This document shows, one piece after another, positions 1 through 7,662 of a stretch of DNA of 8,183 bases (positions within the stretch are counted from its first letter, which is position 1; each line of letters starts with the position of its first letter). The notes under the pieces were generated by a model that saw only the letters and a program-made list of their open reading frames with translations, did no database searches and was not told the origin of the DNA. The position numbers were made by a program, and so were the translations under genes. The DNA comes from an uncultured Ellagibacter sp. (GTDB lineage Bacteria > Actinomycetota > Coriobacteriia > Coriobacteriales > Eggerthellaceae): assembly GCA_934613165.1 (NCBI GenBank), contig CAKTSW010000047.1, forward strand, positions 1 through 8,183, read 5' to 3'.

Positions 1-114
1 GAGAACGGGCGGTCGGCCATCAAGGAGATCGCGCGCAAGGTCATCGGCACCAACGTCGAGCACAGCGTGCAGAAGGAACTCGCCGCGATCCTTGAGTCGC
101 TTCCCCGCGCCTAG
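1..114 (+). CDS. C-terminal end of an unidentified protein (partial, 5' end outside window)
   Basis: Reading frame 1 is open from the window edge to a TAG at 112-114, giving 37 residues that start ENGRSAIKEIARKVIG and end ILESLPRA. The segment is amphipathic and probably helical, with alternating charged and aliphatic residues, as expected for a C-terminal helix pair of a soluble protein. The third codon position is strongly G/C, like the neighbouring genes, which supports it being coding. I do not recognise the family from this fragment. It lies on the same strand as the next gene, 71 bases upstream of it, so the two could be co-transcribed. No hairpin terminator is obvious in that gap. Confidence 0.6.
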   Translation, partial: ENGRSAIKEIARKVIGTNVEHSVQKELAAILESLPRA

Positions 115-116
115 CT

Positions 117-148
117 TTGTCTCCTGCGTGCGGCCGCCGTGGTACACT
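117..148 (+). promoter_or_regulatory. Weak candidate promoter before the PEBP-family gene
   Basis: TTGTCT at 117-122 resembles a -35 box and TACACT at 143-148 resembles a -10 box (4 of 6 each), but the spacer is 20 bases, longer than the usual 16-18. It lies 37 bases before the start codon at 186. This is a pattern guess; the gene could equally be read from the upstream transcript. Confidence 0.2.
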
Positions 149-185
149 CGCCGTGTGATGACCGTCGCTTGAAAGGGGTTGCGCC

Positions 186-698
186 ATGCGTGTGAACGTC
201 GAACTTGAAAACGGGCTTCTGCCCGACCGCTTCGGGAAGTACGCGCCCGACGAGGACCGGCTCGAAGGGTTTCCCGTGCGCTCATTTCCCATAGGGATCG
301 AAGACGTCCCCGAGGGCGCGAAGTCACTCGCCCTCGCGTTCATCGACTTCGACGCCATCCCCGTCGGCGGGTTCTGCTGGATCCACTGGCTCGCGTGCGA
401 CATCGACCCGCGAACGTCGCTCATCCCCGAAGACGCCTCGCGCACGGGCAGCGTCGCTTTCGTCCAAGGCGCGAACTCCAACTGGTCGCCGATGGCGCAT
501 GGCAGCAAGGACCCCGCCGTGTTCGACCGCTACTGCGGCCCGCAGCCTCCCGACAAGACGCACGTCTACACGCTCGCCGTCTACGCGCTCGACTGCACGC
601 TCGGGCTTTCTGAAGGGTACTACCTAAACGAGTTCCGCCGCGCGATCGCGGGGCACGTGCTCGCCAAGGCGACGGCCGAGCTTCCGAGCCGCGCGTAA
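186..698 (+). CDS. YbhB/YbcL-family (PEBP, Raf kinase inhibitor-like) protein
   Basis: The 170-residue product has the bacterial phosphatidylethanolamine-binding protein fold signature. Visible are a DFDAIP segment at about 54-59 (the family's DPDAP motif), GGFCWIHW at 61-68 with the pocket histidine at 67, YCGPQPPDKTHVYTL at 116-130 (the second anion-pocket motif), VYALD at 132-136 and a C-terminal GHVLAKA at 156-162. Length fits the family (about 150-180). There is no signal peptide or membrane segment, so it is probably cytoplasmic. The start at 186 is preceded by a GAAAGGGG Shine-Dalgarno at 171-178. Bacterial members bind small anionic or phospholipid-like ligands, but their physiological role is poorly defined and nothing here settles it. 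The first motif is DxDA-I-P rather than DPDAP, a mild divergence. It stands apart from the downstream operon, separated by 174 non-coding bases with inverted repeats. Confidence 0.9.
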   Translation: MRVNVELENGLLPDRFGKYAPDEDRLEGFPVRSFPIGIEDVPEGAKSLALAFIDFDAIPVGGFCWIHWLACDIDPRTSLIPEDASRTGSVAFVQGANSNWSPMAHGSKDPAVFDRYCGPQPPDKTHVYTLAVYALDCTLGLSEGYYLNEFRRAIAGHVLAKATAELPSRA

Positions 699-732
699 GG
701 GCGCGGGGCCTTCAGGGCTTGCGGGCGTCAAG

Positions 733-762
733 GGGGAAGGCCTGCTACCACCCACCTTCCCC
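733..762 (+). terminator. Possible hairpin after the PEBP-family gene
   Basis: GGGGAAGG at 733-740 can pair with CCTTCCCC at 755-762, an 8-bp perfect stem with a 14-base loop. It is followed by GTATGTTTCTTG, which is only moderately T-rich. It could be an inefficient intrinsic terminator for the gene ending at 698. The long loop and poor T tract keep confidence low. Confidence 0.35.
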
Positions 763-791
763 GTATGTTTCTTGTCCGTGAAATTCGCATG

Positions 792-819
792 GAAGAAGGC
801 GGCTTCGGCGGCCTTCTTC
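792..819 (+). terminator. Hairpin with UUCG tetraloop, probable terminator or 5' leader structure
   Basis: GAAGAAGGC at 792-800 pairs perfectly with GCCTTCTTC at 811-819. After one G-G mismatch, two further G-C pairs close a TTCG tetraloop at 804-807. The outer part has purines on the left and TTCTTCT on the right, which is how many intrinsic terminators look when the U-rich tract also pairs. It can therefore end transcription from the PEBP-family gene. Because it lies just upstream of the operon starting at 873, it could instead be a leader structure of that operon if transcription begins further upstream. Confidence 0.5.
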
Positions 820-825
820 TATAAT
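820..825 (+). promoter_or_regulatory. Consensus -10 hexamer TATAAT, candidate promoter of the carboxylase operon
   Basis: A perfect TATAAT stands immediately after the 792-819 hairpin and 48 bases before the operon's first start codon, a sensible distance for the main promoter with a leader of about 40 bases. No recognisable -35 box lies at 15-19 bases upstream, because that region is the hairpin itself, and there is no TG extension. The call rests on the -10 match and position only. Confidence 0.35.
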
Positions 826-856
826 CTGATGTTCGATCTCTGACTTATCGCAACCG

Positions 857-865
857 AAGGAGGTG
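857..865 (+). promoter_or_regulatory. Strong ribosome binding site (AAGGAGGTG)
   Basis: AAGGAGGTG is nearly the full complement of the 16S anti-Shine-Dalgarno and lies 7 bases before ATG at 873. It fixes the start of the carboxyltransferase-AccB fusion gene and is the strongest such site in the window. Confidence 0.85.
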
Positions 866-872
866 TGAGTTC

Positions 873-2764
<1,892 letters not shown>

Positions 2765-2765
<1 letters not shown>

Positions 2766-4117
2766 TGTTCAAGAAGATTCTCATCGCCAACCGCGGCGAG
2801 GTCGCGCTGCGCGTCATGCGCGCCTGTAAAGAACTCGGGGTGAAGACGGTCGCGGTGTACTCCACCGAAGACGCCGACACCTACCCGGTGCGCTACGCTG
2901 ACGAGGCCGTGTGCATCGGGCCCGCTCAGGCCACCAAAAGCTATCTCGTCATGTCCAACATCATCGCGGCGGCGGTGAACACCGGCGCCGAGGCCATCCA
3001 TCCCGGCTACGGCTTCTTGGCCGAAAACGCCGACTTCGCCCGCGCCTGCGTCGACAACGACCTCGTGTTCATCGGCCCTTCCGCCGAATGCATCGAGCGC
3101 ATGGGCGACAAGTCCGCCGCGCGCGAGACCATGAAGGCGTGCGGCGTGCCGACGGTGCCCGGCTCCGACGGCTGCATCGACACGGTCGAGGAAGCGCGCG
3201 CGTTCGCCGAGCACGTGGGCTACCCCGTGCTCATCAAGGCGACGGCGGGCGGCGGCGGCAAGGGCATGCGCGAAGTGCACGACCCGGCCGACCTCGAGTC
3301 GCACTACAAGGCGGCCCGCGCCGAGGCGGGCGCCGCGTTCGGCAACGACGGCGTCTACCTGGAGAAGCTCGTGCTCCGTCCGCGCCACGTCGAGGTGCAG
3401 GTGCTTGCCGACGACTTCGGCAACCACGTCGCTCTGTGCGAGCGCGACTGCTCCGTGCAGCGCCGCCACCAGAAGCTCATCGAGGAGGCTCCCTCCCCGG
3501 CGCTGACCGACGAGCTGCGCCGCGCCATGGGGGTCGCCGCCCTCAAGGCCGTCCGCGCGGTCGACTACCGAAACGCCGGCACCATCGAGTTCCTGCTCGA
3601 CACTTCGGGCAAGTTCTACTTCATGGAGATGAACACGCGCGTGCAGGTGGAGCACCCGGTTTCCGAGCAGATCACCGGCACCGACATCATCAAAGAGCAG
3701 CTGCGCATCGCCTCCGGCGAGCCGATGAGCTGCGCCGATCGCGCGCCGTTCTCTCCCTTCGGCCATGCCATGGAGTTCCGCATCAACGCCGAGGACCCCG
3801 ACCACGGCTTCCGTCCGTGCCCGGGCACCATCACGCGTTTCGAGCCCCCCATGGGCCCGGGCGTGCGCGTCGAAACCTACGTGCACGCCGGTTCGCGCAT
3901 CTCGCCGTACTACGATTCCATGGTCGCGAAGGTCATCGTGAGCGGTCAGGATCGCGAGGAGTGCCTTGCGCGCGGCCGCCGCGCCCTTGACGAGTTCGTC
4001 ATCGAGGGCATCGCGACCACGCTGCCGTTCCACCGCCGCGTGCTCGACAACGAGGTGTTCTGCGCGGGCGAGGCAACGACCGATTTCATCGAAACCCAGA
4101 TGGGAGATCTGCTATGA
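2765..4117 (+). CDS. accC: Biotin carboxylase (AccC / PycA type)
   Basis: This 450-residue ATP-grasp enzyme carboxylates biotin on the carrier domain with ATP and bicarbonate. Motifs in order: FKKILIANRGEVALRV at 2-17, HPGYGFLAEN at 79-88, ATP-binding Lys116 and Lys158, glycine-rich loop GGGGKG at 162-167, RRHQKLIEEAPSP at 233-245, metal ligands Glu275 and Glu288, MEMNTRVQVEHPV at 287-299 with catalytic Arg292 and Glu296, and EFRINAEDP at 337-345. All match E. coli AccC within a residue or so, as does length. The ATG shares its A with the TAA of the preceding gene (TAATG) and has GGAG at 2753-2756, so translation is coupled and equal dosing with the fusion partner is expected. It has no carboxyltransferase or carrier domain, so it needs the product of the upstream gene, and might also serve an acetyl-CoA carboxylase if accA/accD exist elsewhere. 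A longer in-frame start at 2603 lies inside the upstream gene and adds only Arg-rich shadow sequence. Confidence 0.96.
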
Positions 4118-4467
4118 GCGAGTTGAACGTTGACGGCATGGCGCTTGCGCCGGGCGTCGTCGAGACCATCGTTTCCATCGCGGTGAGCGAAGTCGAGGGC
4201 GTGGCCTGCGTCGGTTCCGCCAGCGCGTCGGGCCGTGGCATCCGCTCGGTGTTCGGGCAGAAGCCCCAGACGCAGGGCATCGAGATCACGGTGAACGAGG
4301 ACGACAAGCTCGATATCGCGATCCGCATCGAGGTGTATTACGGTTTCGCGCTGCCCGAGGTCGCTTCGAAGCTGCGCCAGGCGGTCGCCGACGCGGTGGC
4401 GAGCCAGGTCGGCGTCGAGGTCGCGTCGGTCGACGTGTTCATCGACGGCATCCAGTTCGCCGAATAG
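4114..4467 (+). CDS. Asp23/Gls24 family protein
   Basis: The 117-residue product fits the Asp23/Gls24 family (formerly DUF322): LAPGVVETIVSIAVSEVEGV at 11-30 corresponds to the family's N-terminal 'EV...IA..EV.GV' signature, ITVNEDDKLDIAIRIEVYYG at 58-77 to the central strands, and LPEVASKLRQAV...VEVASVDVFIDGIQF at 80-115 to the C-terminal half. Length is typical. The start overlaps the accC stop by 4 bases (ATGA), with GGGAG at 4102-4106. Members are small cytoplasmic proteins linked in staphylococci to the cell envelope and alkaline stress; a gene for one between accC and nusB is common in Firmicutes, and its role there is not established. There is no membrane-anchor partner (AmaP-like) in this window. 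Confidence 0.9.
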   Translation: MSELNVDGMALAPGVVETIVSIAVSEVEGVACVGSASASGRGIRSVFGQKPQTQGIEITVNEDDKLDIAIRIEVYYGFALPEVASKLRQAVADAVASQVGVEVASVDVFIDGIQFAE

Positions 4468-4474
4468 GAGACAC

Positions 4475-5161
4475 ATGGCACGACGACATGAACGCACCGT
4501 TGCGCGCCAAAGCGCGCTTCAGGTGCTCTACACAAGCGAAATCCAGGGCGTTCCCGCGTCCGATTTGGTCGATGCCGGGAGCGTTCTGGAAGACGAGACG
4601 CCGCTTTCCGATTACGCGGTGCGCCTCATCGATGGCGTCGACGAGAAGATGCTCGCCATCAACGCGCGTCTCGCGTCCACGTCCGAGAACTGGAAACTCG
4701 ACCGCATGCCCGTGGTCGACCGCTGCATCCTGCGCCTTGCGGCTTACGAGATGCTCTACGTCGACGAGGTTCCCGTGTCGGTCGCCATCAACGAGGCGGT
4801 CGAGTTGGCCAAGGGGTTCGGCGGCGAAGACGAGTCGCCCCGCTTCGTGAACGGCGTTCTGGGCCGCATCGCTCGCCAGATCGAGGAAGATGCGAAGGAC
4901 CCGGACGCCGCGAAGCGCCGCGAGGACGAGATGTACGCGGCCTACGCGTTCCCGACGACCGAGGAAGAATCCTCCGAGGAAGCGGGGGATATTCCTTCGG
5001 AACCTGCCGATTCCGCGCAGGAGAAAGCTTCCGAGGGCGCGCTTTCCCAGGGAGCCGACGTCGTGTTCGAAGGCTCTTTCGACGACGATGCCGAAGAGCC
5101 TGCCGAAGCTGCTGCAGCCGAGGGCACGCTTTCTGAGGAGCCGGTGAATGCCGAACTCTAG
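4475..5161 (+). CDS. nusB: Transcription antitermination factor NusB with a long acidic C-terminal tail
   Basis: Residues 1 to about 137 are a complete NusB domain: the Arg-rich start RRHERTVARQSALQVLYTSE at 3-22, NWKLDRMPVVDRCILRLAAYEML at 72-94 (the helical core), and PVSVAINEAVELAKGFGGE...RFVNGVLGRIA at 100-133. NusB binds boxA RNA with NusE (S10) to allow antitermination of rRNA operons. Typical NusB proteins end near residue 140, whereas this one continues for about 90 residues with roughly 29 Asp/Glu and only 5 Lys/Arg, low in hydrophobic residues and apparently disordered. The tail keeps the gene's codon pattern and carries the downstream ribosome binding site inside it, so it does not look like a missed stop. 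The start has AGGAG at 4466-4470, overlapping the previous stop codon, and lies 7 bases after that gene. Confidence 0.95.
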   Translation: MARRHERTVARQSALQVLYTSEIQGVPASDLVDAGSVLEDETPLSDYAVRLIDGVDEKMLAINARLASTSENWKLDRMPVVDRCILRLAAYEMLYVDEVPVSVAINEAVELAKGFGGEDESPRFVNGVLGRIARQIEEDAKDPDAAKRREDEMYAAYAFPTTEEESSEEAGDIPSEPADSAQEKASEGALSQGADVVFEGSFDDDAEEPAEAAAAEGTLSEEPVNAEL

Positions 5162-5456
5162 CGCAGACACCTTCGACGATGTCCGCAACCGCCTCGACGA
5201 GATCGTCGAGGCGGTCAACGCTCCGGGCATATCGCTTGACGAGGCGCTTTCCCTTTACGAGGAAGCGGTGAAGCTCGGGCTTGCGGCGTGCGACCTTTCC
5301 GAGGAAGGCGCCGAGGAGCTTATCGCCCAGGAAGAGGCTGAAGAGGCGGCGGAAAAGCAAGCCGCCCAGACCGACGAAGACGCCGCAGCAGCGCAGGAGG
5401 GCGCCGCAACGGACGCTCCCAACCCGGGCGAGACGCGCTCGACTGACGTAGAATAG
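5148..5456 (+). CDS. xseB: Exodeoxyribonuclease VII small subunit with acidic tail
   Basis: Residues 9-60 match XseB: a first helix FDDVRNRLDEIVEAVNA, the turn PGISLDEALSLYEEAVKLG (the family's 'g.lsLeesl.lyeeGv.L' pattern) and CDLSEEGAEEL. XseB subunits pack around the XseA catalytic chain of exonuclease VII, which degrades single-stranded DNA to oligonucleotides. The family is usually 70-80 residues; here residues about 61-102 form an Ala/Glu/Asp-rich, probably disordered tail. The gene overlaps the end of nusB by 14 bases, with GAGGAG at 5135-5140 as ribosome binding site within nusB. The partner xseA, usually next to xseB in Firmicutes, is absent from this run and must be encoded elsewhere. 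Confidence 0.9.
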   Translation: MPNSSADTFDDVRNRLDEIVEAVNAPGISLDEALSLYEEAVKLGLAACDLSEEGAEELIAQEEAEEAAEKQAAQTDEDAAAAQEGAATDAPNPGETRSTDVE

Positions 5457-5479
5457 CGGTACCGCCGCGTTCGCGCGGC
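5456..5479 (+). other. Overlapping palindrome and UUCG-loop hairpin between xseB and dxs
   Basis: GCGGTACCGC at 5456-5465 is a perfect 10-base palindrome beginning at the last base of the xseB stop. GCCGCG at 5464-5469 pairs with CGCGGC at 5474-5479 around a TTCG tetraloop. The two share two bases, so the RNA forms are mutually restrictive. There is no T tract, so this is not a terminator; it could be an mRNA stability or processing element that sets dxs expression apart from the upstream genes. Confidence 0.45.
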
Positions 5480-5503
5480 ATATGCGAGAAGGGGAATGGG
5501 GCC

Positions 5504-7381
5504 ATGGCAAACAAACGCATTCTCGACGTGGTGAATTCGCCGGCGGACTTGAAGCTTCTGACCGACGACGAACTGTCCATCCTCGCTCGCGAGATTCGCG
5601 AGGAAATCATCACGACCACCTCGAAGACGGGCGGTCATGTCGCCTCGTCTTTAGGCGCGGTCGAAATCATCCTTGCAGTTCACAGTCTTATCAACTGCCC
5701 GCACGACAAGTTCATCTTCGACGTGGGTCATCAATCCTACGCACACAAGCTCGTCACTGGGCGCCGCGACAGCTTCTCCACGCTGCGTACGTTCCACGGC
5801 ATCTCGGGCTTCCCGAAGCCGAGCGAAAGCCCCTACGACGTGCACGCCTCGGGGCATGCGTCCGATTCGCTTTCCATCGCGGTGGGGCTTGCCAAGGCGC
5901 GCGACTTGTCCCAGGGCGACGAGAAGATCGTCGCGCTCATCGGCGATGCGGCTTTGGGCGGTGGCATGGCGTTCGAGGCGCTGAACTACATCGGCCAGGC
6001 GCAGCTTCCGCTCGTCATCATCCTGAACGACAACGAGATGTCCATTTCCCGCAACGTCGGGGCGCTCATGAAGCATCTGGGGTATCTGCGCACGTCGTCG
6101 TCGTACCGGACGACGCGCGACCGCGTTCAGGAGGCGATGGAGCAGTCGGGCGCCATCGGCACCGCGCTCATGCATTTCGGGCGCAACGCGAAGGAGTCGA
6201 TGAAGCAGTTCGTGCTGCCGCGAACGATGATCTTCGAGCAGCTCGGCATCGTGTGCACCACGCCGGTCGACGGGCACAACATCCGCGAGCTCAAGGAAAC
6301 GCTTTCCACCTGCCTTGCCACGAACGGCCCGGTTCTCATGCATGTGGTCACGAAGAAGGGCGCAGGTTATGGGCCTGCCATGGAAGATCCGACGCGCTTC
6401 CACGGCACGGGGCCCTTCGACATCGCCACGGGCAAGGCGGTGAAGTCCCCGGCGAAGGCTCCCAGCTACACGAGCGTCTTCGGGAAGTCGCTTGTGCGCG
6501 AGGCTCGGCGCGACGAGCGCATCGTGGCCATCACGGCGGCGATGGAGACGGGGACGGGCCTCGTCGATTTCGCGCGGGAATTCCCCGACCGCTTCATCGA
6601 CGTGGGTATTTGCGAGGAAAACGCCGCGGGTATGGCGGCGGGGCTCGCCATCGGCGGGAAGAAGCCGGTGTTCGCCGTGTACTCCACCTTCCTGCAACGC
6701 GCGATCGACCAGCTCATCACCAACAACGCGCTCATGAACCTCGACGTCGTGTTCGCCATCGACCGTGCGGGGCTTGTCGGCGCCGACGGGCCGACGCACC
6801 ACGGCATGTTCGACCTCGTCTACACGCGCATGGTGCCGAACATGCGGATTATCGCGCCGTCCGACGAGGCGGAGCTTTCAAGCGCGCTCCACACCGCGCT
6901 TGCGCTCGGCGGCCCGTTCGCCGTGCGCTATCCGCGCGGCGCGGCCACGGGCGTTCCCGTGCCCGATGAGCCGGAAACGTTCGAACCGGGTGTGTCGCGC
7001 ATCGTGCGCGAGGGCACAGACGTCGCCGTGCTCGCGTTCGGCAACATGGTCGCACCAGCAGTTGCGGCGGCCGAGGTGCTTGCCGCGAAGGGCGTTTCTG
7101 TGCGGGTCGTCGACATGCGCTGGGTAAAGCCGCTCGACGTGAACGCGATTCGCGAGGCGGCGAAGACGCGCCTCGTCGTCACGGTGGAAGACGGCGTTGT
7201 GCGCGGCGGCGTGGGCGAGGAAGTGCTCGCCGAGCTCGCGCGGCAGGACGCGAAGGTGTCGGCGCTCACGCTGGGCATCCCCGACAAGTACATCATGCAG
7301 GGCGCGCCCGACTTCCTCATGGAAGAGCTCGGCCTTAACACGGCGGGCATCGCCAAGTCGATCGAGGAAAAGCTGGGATAG
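5504..7381 (+). CDS. dxs: 1-deoxy-D-xylulose-5-phosphate synthase, divergent in several motifs
   Basis: The enzyme condenses pyruvate and glyceraldehyde 3-phosphate to DXP using thiamine diphosphate (TPP), the first step of the MEP isoprenoid pathway. At 625 residues it has normal length. Expected residues are present: GGHVASSLG with His45, Mg/TPP ligands Asp148 and Asn177 (LNDNEMSIS at 174-182), His300, catalytic Glu371, Tyr393, Arg399 in STFLQRA, Asp428 and His432, and Arg478 in RYPRG. Several near-invariant motifs differ from the usual: GDA instead of GDG at 147-149, CEENAAG in place of AEQHAV at 370, THHG in place of THQG at 431, and HASGHASDS in place of FGTGHSSTS at 114. The catalytic set is intact, so an active DXS is expected. 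The start is set by AAGGGG at 5489-5494, 9 bases before ATG. It is last in the run, 47 bases after xseB; the usual neighbours xseA, folD and ispA are missing. Confidence 0.95.
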   Translation: MANKRILDVVNSPADLKLLTDDELSILAREIREEIITTTSKTGGHVASSLGAVEIILAVHSLINCPHDKFIFDVGHQSYAHKLVTGRRDSFSTLRTFHGISGFPKPSESPYDVHASGHASDSLSIAVGLAKARDLSQGDEKIVALIGDAALGGGMAFEALNYIGQAQLPLVIILNDNEMSISRNVGALMKHLGYLRTSSSYRTTRDRVQEAMEQSGAIGTALMHFGRNAKESMKQFVLPRTMIFEQLGIVCTTPVDGHNIRELKETLSTCLATNGPVLMHVVTKKGAGYGPAMEDPTRFHGTGPFDIATGKAVKSPAKAPSYTSVFGKSLVREARRDERIVAITAAMETGTGLVDFAREFPDRFIDVGICEENAAGMAAGLAIGGKKPVFAVYSTFLQRAIDQLITNNALMNLDVVFAIDRAGLVGADGPTHHGMFDLVYTRMVPNMRIIAPSDEAELSSALHTALALGGPFAVRYPRGAATGVPVPDEPETFEPGVSRIVREGTDVAVLAFGNMVAPAVAAAEVLAAKGVSVRVVDMRWVKPLDVNAIREAAKTRLVVTVEDGVVRGGVGEEVLAELARQDAKVSALTLGIPDKYIMQGAPDFLMEELGLNTAGIAKSIEEKLG

Positions 7382-7410
7382 AGGGACGAGACGGCCGTTC
7401 GCAGGCCATC

Positions 7411-7454
7411 CGCCGATAGGGAGTCCCCTGGCTATTATCGCCTCCCAATCGGCG
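7411..7454 (+). other. Imperfect inverted repeat in the dxs 3' untranslated region
   Basis: The 13-base arms at 7411-7423 and 7442-7454 pair at 12 of 13 positions (one A-A mismatch) around an 18-base loop. It is followed by AGCGGTTCTTCG, which is not a T tract, so it is unlikely to terminate by itself. It may protect the operon mRNA 3' end or be part of a small RNA released from it. Confidence 0.55.
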
Positions 7455-7481
7455 AGCGGTTCTTCGTAACCTTGCCGAAAC

Positions 7482-7521
7482 AATAACCTCAGGTGCTTTC
7501 ACCTGGGGTTATTTCTTTTTT
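7482..7521 (+). terminator. Rho-independent terminator of the carboxylase-dxs operon
   Basis: AATAACCTCAGGTG at 7482-7495 and CACCTGGGGTTATT at 7500-7513 form a 14-bp stem with a single G-U wobble and a CTTT loop. It is followed directly by TCTTTTTT (7514-7521). On the opposite strand no comparable T run follows, so it acts on + strand transcription. It ends the run that starts at 873 and insulates amt. Confidence 0.93.
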
Positions 7522-7662
7522 GTTACGCTGGGGCTTCCCCTTTGTTTCGGCTCGTTTTAATGAACGTTAACAGTGGGAGGCGCGGGCGTTTTCGCGGGTG
7601 CCGGGTGCGATTATCTTCTCTGTCATACAGATGCGCGTTAGCGAGAACAGAGGAGGTATGCA
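7522..7662 (+). promoter_or_regulatory. amt upstream region, no confident promoter
   Basis: These 141 bases between the terminator and amt must contain the amt promoter, because the terminator should stop read-through. Candidate -10 boxes are TTTAAT (7556-7561) and TATCTT (7612-7617), neither with a good -35. An AT-rich near-symmetric stretch at 7557-7571 contains AACGTT and GTTAAC and could bind a regulator, but I cannot assign it to a known nitrogen regulator. No sigma-54 GG-N10-GC promoter stands out. A strong AGGAGGT ribosome binding site is at 7651-7657. Confidence 0.3.

Noticed and set aside
5651..6802. Minus-strand open frame (383 codons) opposite dxs
   Set aside because: It lies wholly inside dxs, lacks any family motif and has the biased composition of a shadow frame.
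5482..6969. Plus-strand 495-codon frame overlapping dxs
   Set aside because: It is offset from dxs, and its product is dominated by Arg, Gly and His. The dxs frame explains the same DNA with conserved catalytic residues.
7530..7547. Small GGGG-CTT-CCCC inverted repeat followed by TTTGTTT
   Set aside because: A 4-bp stem with a 3-base loop is too short to be called a second terminator so close after the strong one at 7482-7521.
7556..7571. Possible nitrogen-regulator (GlnR/AmtR-like) operator upstream of amt
   Set aside because: The symmetry is imperfect and I could not match either half to a known nitrogen operator consensus, so no regulator is claimed.
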